Part shown: one piece after another, positions 42,307 to 51,947 of the stretch
Layout: each line of letters starts with the position of its first letter
How positions within the stretch are numbered: position 1 is the first letter of the stretch
Assembly (NCBI GenBank): GCA_963665085.2
Contig: CAXXXS010000002.1
Coordinates: 496,001-560,000 of the forward strand
DNA: 64,000 nucleotides
From: G963665085 sp963665085
GTDB lineage: Bacteria > Bacteroidota > Bacteroidia > Bacteroidales > JAAAOM01
Direction: 5' to 3'
Notes under the pieces: model-generated
Database searches by the model: none
Told to the model about the DNA's origin: nothing
The model's input: the letters and a program-made list of their open reading frames with translations, nothing else
Position numbers and translations under genes: made by a program

Positions 42307-44142
42307 TTATCTATTTATAAAATCTCTTAGCAACCATTGTGTATAGGCTTTTAAGATATTCTTCTTGTTTTCCTCATCTTTTCCCTCTGAAACAAGAAAA
42401 TTATTACTGTTAAGATCCAATACAGTATAATTATCTTCAGAGATATAACCAACACCATTTCTTATTGTGTATTGAGCAAATGAATTCGTCGTAGAATCAA
42501 GTAAATTTTTACTAAATAAATATTCATTTGAGTTTATCTCTAATTGTTCAAGTAGCGTTTTTGAAATATCAACCTGACTGCCATATTTATTAATTTCTTC
42601 TCCTTGTAAATTTAAAGCCCCTCCTATCCATATCATTGGTATATGGAATCTGTTATGATCATATTGTGTCATTTCTTCGACACGACTACCATGATCAGCA
42701 ACAATTATCACTAATGTGTTATCCCACCAACTTTGTTTTTTGGCTTCATCCACAAATGCCCCCAGTGCATTATCGGTATAATACACTGAATTCATGAATT
42801 TTTTTTCTTTGCTGCTCCCTTCTATAACAGTCTCCATGGGAACTTCATAAGGCTCATGACTACTCAATGTAAAATAAGCATTAAAAAATGGCTGTTGTGA
42901 TTTATTACATTCTTCAAGTAATCTTTTAAAAACTATATGGTCTGGAACTCCCCATTTCCCCATATAGTCAGAACCAGGAAAATCTTTATCTGAAATAATT
43001 GTATCAAATTTATTATTTATTAGAAAGCTCTTAAAATGTGCAAAATCAATATCTCCTCCGTATAAAAATTTTGATTGGTAACCTTGCTCTTTTAATTGTT
43101 TACTAATTCCGGGAAGAGTTTGCGATTTCTTTTCGTATTGCAAAATACATGTTGTAGGTAAAGCTGGATATCCACTTAAGATTGCACCTAATCCACTTTT
43201 TGAGTTACTCCCATTTGCATAGAAGTTATTAAAATATAATCCTTCTTGAATGAATTTACTGAGGTTTGGGGTAACACCATCTAGTCCACTAACTTCCTTT
43301 ATTAAGTTACTAGAGAAACTTTCAAGAATAACTAAAATGATATTTGGCTGATTCATTTTTAAAACCTTTTTTGTGTTCTCCCCAGATGAATTAAGAAAAT
43401 TCTTTAGTAATTCCTTTTCTTTTTCCTCTTCAAAAAAATCTACTTTATAGCTTAATTTTTCTTTCTCAGTGAAACTATAAATTAAACTCCATATCGGATT
43501 GATAGTTGAATGGTTAACCATCTCTTCTTTATGGAAATAGGCAGTACCAGTATTTAACGGGGCTGTACCAATTCCTCCCCGTACAGGAATAAATAATAAC
43601 GCACCTAAAATTAAAAATATAGGAATATTCTTCCACGAGTATGTTTGGAAACTCTGTTTATTAATCTTTAAAATCTTAGTATAAAAAAATCTAATAAACA
43701 AAAAGTATATTCCTGTAGAAACAACAATCAATAAAACAAAATGATACCAGGCCATGTTCACCAGCATTTCTTTTGGAGAATCCAGGTATGAGAGAAATTC
43801 TTCATCAAGACGAAAACGCCAGTAATCATATAAAACTAAATCAATAAGATGCAAAAGAACAACAACAATAAAAACAAACAGGGTAAATCCATATATTAAT
43901 GGATACTCCAGTGAGTTTTTAAAAAAAGACAAGAAAATAATTATTAAAGTAGGTAATAACATAATGTATGAAGCCATCGAGATATCCATTCTCAAACCAT
44001 GGTACAATATCCCGACATAATCAGAAAAATTAGAAGTCTGGAATTTATCAATATGATATGCAATAAACAGTATTTTAAAAAAAAGGAACAAAACAATCCA
44101 GAAAAGGTAATATTTAGCAAAAAACAAGATTCTATCTTTCAT
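42307..44142 (-). CDS. LTA-synthase-family phosphoglycerol transferase/sulfatase
   Basis: A 611-residue membrane protein with five N-terminal transmembrane helices (about 10-195), then an extracytoplasmic sulfatase-type domain. PNIILVILESFSSN carries the first metal ligand. NGSNSKSGLGAILSGYPALP holds the nucleophile region (Thr in LTA synthases; here Ser candidates). VIIVADHGSRVEEM supplies the second metal site. It probably transfers phosphoglycerol or phosphoethanolamine-like groups to envelope glycans or lipids. The Thr-to-Ser change should be tested before calling it active. It converges on the ATPase gene with a 13-base gap and no visible terminator. Confidence 0.9.
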   Translation of the reverse strand: MKDRILFFAKYYLFWIVLFLFFKILFIAYHIDKFQTSNFSDYVGILYHGLRMDISMASYIMLLPTLIIIFLSFFKNSLEYPLIYGFTLFVFIVVVLLHLIDLVLYDYWRFRLDEEFLSYLDSPKEMLVNMAWYHFVLLIVVSTGIYFLFIRFFYTKILKINKQSFQTYSWKNIPIFLILGALLFIPVRGGIGTAPLNTGTAYFHKEEMVNHSTINPIWSLIYSFTEKEKLSYKVDFFEEEKEKELLKNFLNSSGENTKKVLKMNQPNIILVILESFSSNLIKEVSGLDGVTPNLSKFIQEGLYFNNFYANGSNSKSGLGAILSGYPALPTTCILQYEKKSQTLPGISKQLKEQGYQSKFLYGGDIDFAHFKSFLINNKFDTIISDKDFPGSDYMGKWGVPDHIVFKRLLEECNKSQQPFFNAYFTLSSHEPYEVPMETVIEGSSKEKKFMNSVYYTDNALGAFVDEAKKQSWWDNTLVIIVADHGSRVEEMTQYDHNRFHIPMIWIGGALNLQGEEINKYGSQVDISKTLLEQLEINSNEYLFSKNLLDSTTNSFAQYTIRNGVGYISEDNYTVLDLNSNNFLVSEGKDEENKKNILKAYTQWLLRDFINR

Positions 44143-44352
44143 AATTAAGGTTTAATTTATGCAAAATTAATATTTATTAAACATTTGGACCCATTGCTAA
44201 AAAGACCATGAATAAGCTAATATTCGCCATAAAAAATAACACTCTATATATGAATGCTTTGCCCACAAGGATCTAATTTGCTTTTAAACTTATTTTTAAC
44301 TAACTTATACACATTCTTTTCATATGATTTCTAGGTAGTTATTACACAACAA

Positions 44353-47300
44353 ATGTCTACAGGAGATAAAATTTTCGATAAGTTTTTTGAATACAGCATT
44401 GATCTCTTATGTGTTGCTGATACTAATGGAATTTTTATAAAATTAAATCCTGAATGGAAAAAAACACTGGGTTATTCTATTTCAGAATTGGAAGGTAAAG
44501 CTTACATAGATTTTGTTCACCCTGATGACATTGAAGCAACAAAAAAAGCAGGCCAGGAATTAGCTTATAACCAACCTGTAGAAAACTTTATTAATAGGTA
44601 TCGGCACAAAGATAGCAGCTATAGGTGGTTAGAATGGCGATCGTTTCCTTATGAAGGTAAAGTATATGCTTCTGTTCGAGATATTACTAAAATAAAAGAA
44701 GCAGAAGAAGAACTTAAATTTTTTAAAATCTTAACAGACAATTCAAATGACACTATTTTTTGGCTGAACAAAAATGGCGGGTTTCAATATGTTAATGATA
44801 AAGCGTGTAAATCTCTTGGTTACACGAGAGATGAATTACTAAAACTCACGCTTTTTGATATCGCCCCTGAATTTACAAAAGAGGCATGGAAAAAAAATTG
44901 GAATTCCTACCAAAATTCAAAAAACAAGGATGCAATTAGCACTCAAATAGAATCTAAACATCGTAGAAAAGATGGTCATGTATATCCTGTTGAAGTTTCA
45001 ATAACACATTTTTGGAAAGATGGTAGGGAATTTCACATCTCACATGTAAAAGATATTACAGAGCGGAAACAACATGAAGAAGCTATAAAACGAAGTGAGA
45101 AAAAATACAGAGGCTTGTTTGAAAACATGCCATATTCTTTTTCTATCTATAGAATGCTTTATGATGAGAACAAAAAACCTGTAAATTTCATATACGAAGA
45201 AATTAATCCTGCTTCAGAAAAGATCACCGGACTATCCAAGAAACAATTAATTGGAAAATCTGCAAAAGATTTATTTCCCAATACAGAAGATTATTGGATT
45301 CAAACTTTTGGCAAAGTAGCAAGAACAGGGGATCCTGTTAATTTCACGAATTACTCGATTGAACTAGATAAATACTTCGAGGCTTTTGCTTTTTGCCCTG
45401 AAAAAAATTTATGTGCAATTATCTTAAACGATGTTACAGATCGAATAAAAAGCGAACAGGCTTTAAAACAAAGCGAAGAAAAATACCGATTACTTTTTGA
45501 AAACATGACCAGTTCTTTTTCCCTTCATAAATTAATTTATAACCAAAAAGGCAAAGCCATTGATTATATCTATGAAGAAGTAAACCCTGTTTTCGAAAAG
45601 TACACCGGTCTTAAAGCAGAAACTGTAATTGGCAAATCAGCTAAAGAATTATTTCCAAACACAGAAGATTATTGGATTCAACTTTTTGGAGAAGTGGCAA
45701 AAACAGGTATTTCGAGAAACTTCATCAATTATGCCAAGGAATTAAACCGATATTATGAGACTTATTCTTTTTGTCCCCAAAAAGGTTATTGTGCCGCCAT
45801 TTTTAATGATGTAACAGACAGAATACAAAAAGAAGAAAACTTAATTAAAAGTGAAAAGCTTCTTTCTGAATCGCAGCGTATAGCAAATATTGGAAGTTGG
45901 GAGTATATTATCGATAAAGATGAATTAAATTGGAACGAGCAGACTTACAAAATTTATGGGGTAAACAAATCGATAAAACCTAATTATAAACTAAGTAATG
46001 CCCTAATCCATCCTGATGACAGAAAGTTTGTAGAAAAAAATTACCTTAATTCAATAAAAACAGGTCTTTTATCTGAATACGAATACCGTATTATAAGACC
46101 TGACAATACCCTTCGGCACATAAAAGTTGTAGCAGATATAGAATATAACCCCGACAAAAAACCATACCGTACTTATGGTATTATCCAAGATATAACAGAA
46201 CAAAAAGAAGAAAAAGAAGCACTTCTGAAGAAACAAAAACTCTTGAATGAATCGCAGAGAATTGCTAAAATGGGTTCGTGGGAGCTAAATCTCGAAAACA
46301 ACATTTTTGACTGGAGCGAATCATCATACCAATTATTTGGGTTCAATAAAAAAAATATCCCTGTTACTCCAGAGGATTTCATAAACCTGGTTTACCCCGA
46401 TGATAGAAAAAAAGTAATTGAAAGCTCTTCAAGGACTTTAGAAAAAGGAAGAATTGACGACGAAGAATTCCGAATACTCCTCCCTGATGGAGAATTAAAA
46501 TACATACAAATATCTGCCGAACTGATAAAAGATGAAGATAGCAAGCCGAGCAAAATAGCAGGGGTATCAAGAGATATAACTGAAAAGAAAAAAACAGCAC
46601 AAGCATTATATGCCAGTGAACAAATAATGGAAAGTCTTTTTAGGGTAGCCCCTGCTGGTATGGGCATAATAAAAGACCGGTTACTTGTTGATGTAAACCC
46701 TGAGGGATGTAAAATAAGTGGCTACAACAAAGAAGAGCTTATTGGGAAAGACACAAGGATGCTATATCTTACTGACGAAGAATATTCTCGTGTTGGCCAG
46801 TCGTTATATAATAATTTATTGGAAAATGATTCAAGTAGCACTGAAACAATCTGGCGAAGAAAAGATGGAGAAATTATAAACATATATATTGCCCTCACTC
46901 CTATTGACCTAAAAGATCTTTCAAAAGGTATAGCATTCACCGTACTTAACATTACAGAAAGAAAACAACACGAAGAAGCCCTAATAAAAAACCAGGAATT
47001 ATTACTTGATTCCCAACGATTAGCAAAAATGGGAAGTTGGGAATTAGATCTAAATACATTTAATTTATATTGGAACAAAGAGGCATTCCTGATTTATGGT
47101 TACGAGTATTTATCAATAGAACCGACACTTGAATTATTCTATCAATTATTACACCCTGACGATCTAAATTTTGTAAAAGAAACCCTGGAAGACATTTTAA
47201 TTTCAAAAACAACTAAAGATTTTGAATGTAGAATTATAACTCCAACAGGTGAGTTAAAATATCTGGTTGTTGCCAATAAATTAATTTTAGGAGAACAAAA

Positions 47301-48900
47301 TAGTCCGGTTCGGTTAATAGGTATAGTCCAGGATATTACAGAGCAAAAAAACAAAGAGAAACTAATAATAAAAGAAAAAATAAAGGCAGAAGAAAGTGAA
47401 CAACGCTTTAAAGCTTTACACAATGCATCTTTCGGAGGAATAACCATACACGACAAAGGAAAAATTTTAGACTGTAACCAGGGGCTGTCTGAAATTACAG
47501 GTTATACAATTGATGAGCTTATTGGAATGGATGGCCTTCTATTAATTGCCGAAAAATGGAGAGATACAGTGATGTCTAACATTCAGAACAATTATGAAAA
47601 AGCATATGAAGTCTATGGTTTAAGAAAAAATGGGGAAGAATATCCGGCCCGACTTGAAGCCAGAGAAATACCTTATAAAGGGAAACAGGTCCGTTCTGTC
47701 GAATTTCGGGATATTACTGAGCAAAAACAGGTTGAAATTGACCTTATTAAAGCAAAAGAAAAAGCCGAAGAAAGTGAGTTTTTTCTCCAGGAATCGCAAA
47801 GATATAGCAATACAGGTTCTTACAAATTAAATTTTAATACCGGTTTATGGATTTCAACTGAAACATTGGATAGAATTCTTGGAATTGATGATAGTTATGT
47901 TAAAAATATAGAAGGATGGCTTAACCTTGTTCACTTGGGAGACAAGGAAATGATCAATCAATATTTTCAAAACGAAATTATAACTAACCATCAGCCTTTT
48001 TATAAAGAGTACAGGATTATCAGGAAAAAAGATAATGAAATTCGATGGATGCATGGTATTGGAAAATTATATTTTGATGACTCCGGCAATTTAAAAGAAA
48101 TGCTTGGTACTATACAAGATATTACTGAGAGAAAATCAATTGAGGAAGAACGCCGAATGATTAATATAGAACTGGAACGAAGGGTCAAAAAACGCACGCA
48201 ACAGCTTCAGGAGGCAAATAAAGACCTAGAAGCATTTGCCTACACCATTTCGCACGATCTTAGGGCACCAATAAGGCATATTAATGGATTCCTTGAATTA
48301 TTGAGAATTTCAACATCCCCAATGGATCCTAAAGCAAAAAACTATTTTGATAAAATATCAAATTCATCAAAAAGCATGTCGGTAATGATAGATGAATTAC
48401 TCAGATTTTCAAGATTAGGAAGAGCACAACTCAATTACTACTCAATCAACCTAAATAAAATTATTACTTGTATATTGGATCAATTTGAACCTGATTTTAA
48501 AGGTCGAAATATAACCTGGAATATTAAAGAATTACCAGAATTTATCGGAGATAAAGAGTTAATAAAAATTGCTTTTGAAAATATAATATCGAATGCCATT
48601 AAATACACCTCCAAAAAGGAGCATGCAATAATTGAGATTGGTCCGTGCGATAAGGAAGAAAACAATATTTGCATTTACATTAAAGACAATGGCGTTGGGT
48701 TTGACATACGCTATAAAGACAAAATCTTTGATGTATTTAGCAGGCTACATAAACATGAAGAATTTGAAGGCGTTGGAATAGGTTTGGCAAATGTCCAGCA
48801 AATAATAAAAAAACATAGAGGTTCTATTAGTGTTGAATCTGATATTGGCAAAGGGACTACCTTTTACATAAAACTTCCAGAACAATTAACTCCTAAATAG
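44353..48900 (+). CDS. Soluble histidine kinase with ten PAS domains
   Basis: A 1515-residue cytoplasmic sensor kinase with no transmembrane segment. I count ten consecutive PAS/PAC units, most ending in a DITERK, DITEQK or DVTDR motif (VRDITK in the first, LNITERK in the seventh), from about residue 5 to 1270. The third and fourth are close duplicates (GKSAKDLFPNTEDYWIQTFG and GKSAKELFPNTEDYWIQLFG), as are the fifth, sixth and eighth (SQRIAKMGSWEL type). After a coiled coil (ERRVKKRTQQLQEANKDLE) comes HisKA with SHDLRAPIRHING (His1301) and a HATPase domain with NAIKYT, DNGVGFD and GVGIGLANVQQII. It has no receiver domain, so it must act on a separate response regulator. It probably integrates several small-molecule or redox inputs. 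No response regulator is adjacent, so it is an orphan kinase. Confidence 0.93.
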   Translation: MSTGDKIFDKFFEYSIDLLCVADTNGIFIKLNPEWKKTLGYSISELEGKAYIDFVHPDDIEATKKAGQELAYNQPVENFINRYRHKDSSYRWLEWRSFPYEGKVYASVRDITKIKEAEEELKFFKILTDNSNDTIFWLNKNGGFQYVNDKACKSLGYTRDELLKLTLFDIAPEFTKEAWKKNWNSYQNSKNKDAISTQIESKHRRKDGHVYPVEVSITHFWKDGREFHISHVKDITERKQHEEAIKRSEKKYRGLFENMPYSFSIYRMLYDENKKPVNFIYEEINPASEKITGLSKKQLIGKSAKDLFPNTEDYWIQTFGKVARTGDPVNFTNYSIELDKYFEAFAFCPEKNLCAIILNDVTDRIKSEQALKQSEEKYRLLFENMTSSFSLHKLIYNQKGKAIDYIYEEVNPVFEKYTGLKAETVIGKSAKELFPNTEDYWIQLFGEVAKTGISRNFINYAKELNRYYETYSFCPQKGYCAAIFNDVTDRIQKEENLIKSEKLLSESQRIANIGSWEYIIDKDELNWNEQTYKIYGVNKSIKPNYKLSNALIHPDDRKFVEKNYLNSIKTGLLSEYEYRIIRPDNTLRHIKVVADIEYNPDKKPYRTYGIIQDITEQKEEKEALLKKQKLLNESQRIAKMGSWELNLENNIFDWSESSYQLFGFNKKNIPVTPEDFINLVYPDDRKKVIESSSRTLEKGRIDDEEFRILLPDGELKYIQISAELIKDEDSKPSKIAGVSRDITEKKKTAQALYASEQIMESLFRVAPAGMGIIKDRLLVDVNPEGCKISGYNKEELIGKDTRMLYLTDEEYSRVGQSLYNNLLENDSSSTETIWRRKDGEIINIYIALTPIDLKDLSKGIAFTVLNITERKQHEEALIKNQELLLDSQRLAKMGSWELDLNTFNLYWNKEAFLIYGYEYLSIEPTLELFYQLLHPDDLNFVKETLEDILISKTTKDFECRIITPTGELKYLVVANKLILGEQNSPVRLIGIVQDITEQKNKEKLIIKEKIKAEESEQRFKALHNASFGGITIHDKGKILDCNQGLSEITGYTIDELIGMDGLLLIAEKWRDTVMSNIQNNYEKAYEVYGLRKNGEEYPARLEAREIPYKGKQVRSVEFRDITEQKQVEIDLIKAKEKAEESEFFLQESQRYSNTGSYKLNFNTGLWISTETLDRILGIDDSYVKNIEGWLNLVHLGDKEMINQYFQNEIITNHQPFYKEYRIIRKKDNEIRWMHGIGKLYFDDSGNLKEMLGTIQDITERKSIEEERRMINIELERRVKKRTQQLQEANKDLEAFAYTISHDLRAPIRHINGFLELLRISTSPMDPKAKNYFDKISNSSKSMSVMIDELLRFSRLGRAQLNYYSINLNKIITCILDQFEPDFKGRNITWNIKELPEFIGDKELIKIAFENIISNAIKYTSKKEHAIIEIGPCDKEENNICIYIKDNGVGFDIRYKDKIFDVFSRLHKHEEFEGVGIGLANVQQIIKKHRGSISVESDIGKGTTFYIKLPEQLTPK

Positions 48901-49058
48901 GTTTGAGAGCCTTTTAAAATATTTTTTTGAAGATTTGCTATTACCTAAACACATAAAAAATCATGTTCCTTAATGAAACAAAATATTAAAATCGTAATTT
49001 TAAACAAACTGATTTCAAAATCTTTTTTTTAGAATAATTACAAACAAATGCATTAAAC

Positions 49059-49925
49059 ATGAAACAGATTATCGTACCAATAGATTTTTCTACTTTATCA
49101 AAAGAAGGCCTTAAACTAGCCATACTACTTGCAAATCAATTAAAAGCTAAAATTGAACTTGTTCATGTATTAACCGTTGAAGAAAACAGCACTTCTTTAG
49201 GAGAAGAGAAAATAATGCAAGAAAATTTAACCCATTTATTAGAAAATATTGTTACTGATACGAAGAAATTAAATCCAGACCTGGGATTAAAATATATTAT
49301 CAAAGAAGGGAAAGTTTTTAAAGAAGTTATTAACCAGGCAGATGCATACAAGGACTCTATTATTGTAACCTCCACACATGGAGCCTCTGGATGGGAAGAA
49401 CATTTTACAGGAAGTAATGCCTATAAAATTGTTGCTTCATCTACCCGGCCTGTATTTACGATAAGAGGAAGAGAAATACCAAAGCAAATAAAAAAGATCA
49501 TATTACCTCTTGATAGCACTCTCGAAACAAGAGAAAAAGTTCCATTTACAACAAGTCTTGCTGCTTTATTTGGAGCTGAAATTCAAATTGTAACAGTGTC
49601 AACATCCAATCTAAAAGATATCCAGACAAAGCTGAACAACTATGCTATACAGGTTGGTAAATATCTTGAAAAATATAATGTTTCATATCACATTGACCAT
49701 CTAATCGGAGATAATATTACCGATATAACTATTGATTACGCGCTTAAAGAAAAAGCTGACTTGATTTCTGTTATGAGCGAACAAGAAAAAAGCATTTCTA
49801 ACATTTTACTGGGTAGTTATGCTCACCAGATGATTAATAAATCACCAGTACCTGTATTACTGTTCCCAACCAAACAGATTGGTATATTAACAGAAAGTTT
49901 TAAAACAGAAGGAATTGATTATTAA
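49059..49925 (+). CDS. Tandem universal stress protein (UspA family)
   Basis: A 288-residue cytoplasmic protein with two Usp domains (about 1-140 and 145-280). The first begins MKQIIVPIDFSTLSKEGLKLA and ends with STHGASGWEEHFTGSNAYKI, matching the ATP-binding G-x2-G-x9-G pattern only in part. The second reads KKIILPLDSTLETREKVPF and ends GSYAHQMINKSPVPVLLFP. Usp proteins respond to starvation and stress. It follows the ten-PAS kinase gene by about 160 bases, without strong evidence of co-transcription. Confidence 0.92.
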   Translation: MKQIIVPIDFSTLSKEGLKLAILLANQLKAKIELVHVLTVEENSTSLGEEKIMQENLTHLLENIVTDTKKLNPDLGLKYIIKEGKVFKEVINQADAYKDSIIVTSTHGASGWEEHFTGSNAYKIVASSTRPVFTIRGREIPKQIKKIILPLDSTLETREKVPFTTSLAALFGAEIQIVTVSTSNLKDIQTKLNNYAIQVGKYLEKYNVSYHIDHLIGDNITDITIDYALKEKADLISVMSEQEKSISNILLGSYAHQMINKSPVPVLLFPTKQIGILTESFKTEGIDY

Positions 49926-50015
49926 ATAAGGTGGAAGCTGAAAGCTGGAAGGTGAAAGTTGAAGGCTGGAAGTATATATAGACGCATTTGCTTTTACCTT
50001 TCTTAAGGTTTTATC

Positions 50016-50579
50016 ATGGATTTAAAAGACAGTCTAAAGCAGTTTTATAATATGAGCGATGAGGAGTTAGAAATCTCCTTCAATTATTTTTTACCTGAAA
50101 CACTTCCTGCTAAGAGTTATTTTCTAAAAGAAGGAAAAATTTCTGATAAACTGGCTTATGTAAAATCAGGGTTGCTTCGTTCATTTATTTTTAATGACAA
50201 TGCAGATGACATTACTACACACTTTTTTATGAGTGGTTCTGTCGCTATTTCTATATATAGTTTTAACCATCAGGTGCCTTCTAGGGAAAATATTATTGCC
50301 ATTGAAGACTGCGATTTGTTAGTAATAACAAATCAAAAAATGAAAGAATTGGTTCAAAAAGTTCCGGCATGGAAACAAATTGCAAACGATACAGACCAAT
50401 ATAAATTTAACCAGGAAAAAAACCGTGCTATTCGTTTTCAGACTTTATCAGCAAAAGAAAGGTACCTACAATTAATGGAAAAACAGCCAGAAATTATTCA
50501 ACGTGTTGCCCTTAAACATATTGCATCTTATTTAGGGATTGATATTGCTACCTTAAGCCGCCTTCGAAAAAAAATCTGA
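50016..50579 (+). CDS. Crp/Fnr-family transcriptional regulator
   Basis: A 187-residue protein with an N-terminal cyclic-nucleotide-binding-like beta-roll (about 25-115: YFLKEGKISDKLAYVKSGLL, HFFMSGSVAISIYSF) and a C-terminal HTH (ALKHIASYLGIDIATLSRLR). It lacks the Fnr Cys cluster, so it is unlikely to hold a 4Fe-4S cluster. In Bacteroidota such short Crp-like proteins often control the neighbouring gene. Here that is the NmrA-like oxidoreductase 84 bases downstream on the same strand. Confidence 0.88.
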   Translation: MDLKDSLKQFYNMSDEELEISFNYFLPETLPAKSYFLKEGKISDKLAYVKSGLLRSFIFNDNADDITTHFFMSGSVAISIYSFNHQVPSRENIIAIEDCDLLVITNQKMKELVQKVPAWKQIANDTDQYKFNQEKNRAIRFQTLSAKERYLQLMEKQPEIIQRVALKHIASYLGIDIATLSRLRKKI

Positions 50580-50663
50580 TTTTCTTTTTTTGACATTTGT
50601 CAAACAATCCTCTCTTCAATTCAGAATAGTTTTGAATCATGTTTAACACAAAATTATTTTGAC

Positions 50664-51491
50664 ATGAAAGTTTTAATTATTGGTGCCGGCGGAATGCTTG
50701 CAAGACCTGTTGTTCAGGAATTAGATAAACAAGGCTATCAATTGCGTTTATTCTCCCGTAATGTGAATCAATCTATGTTTTTAAAAGATTATGAAATTGT
50801 AAACGGTGATGTTTTTAACACAGATGATCTAAATAAAGCCATTAAAGGCTGCGATGCTATACATATCAATCTGTCTTTAGATGATGAAGCAACCGCCGTA
50901 CAAAATATTGTAAAAATAGCTTTGCAAGAAAAGATAACATTAATCAGCACCATTTCCGGAAGTTCTGTATCTAAAAAAAACAGGTGGTTTCCGATGATTG
51001 ATAATAAATTCAGGGCTGAACAAGCAATAATACAAAGTGGAATTCCTTATTTAATTTTTCGTGCATCCTGGTTTTTCGAATCTCTTGATTTACTGGTAAG
51101 GGATGGGAAAGCAACAATGATCGGGAAACAGAATAATCCATATCATTGGATAGCTGCAAAAGATTACGCCAGGATGGTTTCTACCGCATACAAAATGCCT
51201 GATACCAGAAACAAAATCTTCTATGTATTAGGTCAGGAGTCATTTCTAATGAAAGATTTACTAAAAAAATACTGTGAAATTCAATACCCTGAAATTAAGA
51301 AAGTAAATACAATCTCAACACGTATGTTAAAATTCATTGCCGTATTATCAAAAAACAAAGAACTTAAAAAAGCTGCAGAGATGTTTGGTTATTTTGAGAA
51401 GACAAAAGAAATTGGAGATACACAAGAGACTTATTCCCTACTTGGAAAACCTGAAACTTCGTTAAACGATTGGGTATACTCAAAAAATTAA
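50664..51491 (+). CDS. NmrA-like NAD(P)-binding protein
   Basis: A 275-residue Rossmann-fold protein with the NAD(P) loop VLIIGAGGMLARPVVQEL at the start, GDVFNTDDLNKAIKGCDAIHI and the NmrA-type continuation LISTISGSSVSKKNRWF. It lacks a clear YxxxK catalytic pair, so it is more likely an NmrA/HSCARG-like redox sensor or quinone-oxidoreductase-type enzyme than a classical short-chain dehydrogenase. It follows the Crp-like gene by 84 bases and may be its target. A stretch of repeats follows. Confidence 0.85.
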   Translation: MKVLIIGAGGMLARPVVQELDKQGYQLRLFSRNVNQSMFLKDYEIVNGDVFNTDDLNKAIKGCDAIHINLSLDDEATAVQNIVKIALQEKITLISTISGSSVSKKNRWFPMIDNKFRAEQAIIQSGIPYLIFRASWFFESLDLLVRDGKATMIGKQNNPYHWIAAKDYARMVSTAYKMPDTRNKIFYVLGQESFLMKDLLKKYCEIQYPEIKKVNTISTRMLKFIAVLSKNKELKKAAEMFGYFEKTKEIGDTQETYSLLGKPETSLNDWVYSKN

Positions 51492-51541
51492 TAGAATACT
51501 AATATGAATTTGGTTAAAAATATAAGTTTTCTAATTATCAA

Positions 51542-51657
51542 TGACCCCCTAAATCCCCCTGAAAGGGGGATTTATCGTTACTTCGAGGTAATAACTAAGA
51601 CAAATCTATTTTGTAGCCCTTCTTCAAGTCCTCCTCAGAGGAGGATTTAGGAGGTCA
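51542..51657. repeat. Interspersed repeat family 1, complete copy
   Basis: The ends TGACCCCCTAAATCC and GGATTTAGGAGGTCA are inverted repeats (14 of 15 bases). Inside are two hairpins, ATCCCCCTGAAAGGGGGAT (51553-51571) and CCTCCTCAGAGGAGG (51630-51644), around a conserved central block (ttatcgttacttcgaggtaa). Total length is 116 bp with no coding potential. The same blocks are found at 53045-53170 and, reversed, at 6898-6990. Confidence 0.75.
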
Positions 51658-51790
51658 ATCTAACAATCGCTAGTTAAATTCAAATACTAAAAGAATAAAT
51701 GATTCAATTATAAACAATCTAAAATACTGAACAGTTTGGTTTTTATGCCCAAAATGATGTAATATTAAAATATTCATCTTCATATAAAAA

Positions 51791-51917
51791 GGCTATCCAA
51801 AAAGTCATTTGAGTGTAAACTCTGTCAGGTTCTTCGAACTCTGACAGATTATAAATCAATTAATTGTTAAAACCTGACAGAGTCTCTATACCTGTCAGAA
51901 TTAGTTTTTAGACAGCC
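51791..51917. mobile_element. MITE-like element with imperfect terminal inverted repeats
   Basis: The ends GGCTATCCAAAAA (51791-51803) and TTTTTAGACAGCC (51905-51917) are inverted repeats (11 of 13). Ends like GGCTGTCxxAAAA are typical of IS1182-type insertion sequences in Bacteroidota (from memory). Inside, CTCTGTCAGGTT (51820-51831) and AACCTGACAGAG (51871-51882) form a second perfect 12-bp inverted repeat. At 127 bp it cannot code for a transposase. It should be a non-autonomous derivative. No target-site duplication is evident. Confidence 0.55.
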
Positions 51918-51947
51918 ATCTTCGAGAAACGCAACAAAATATAAATT

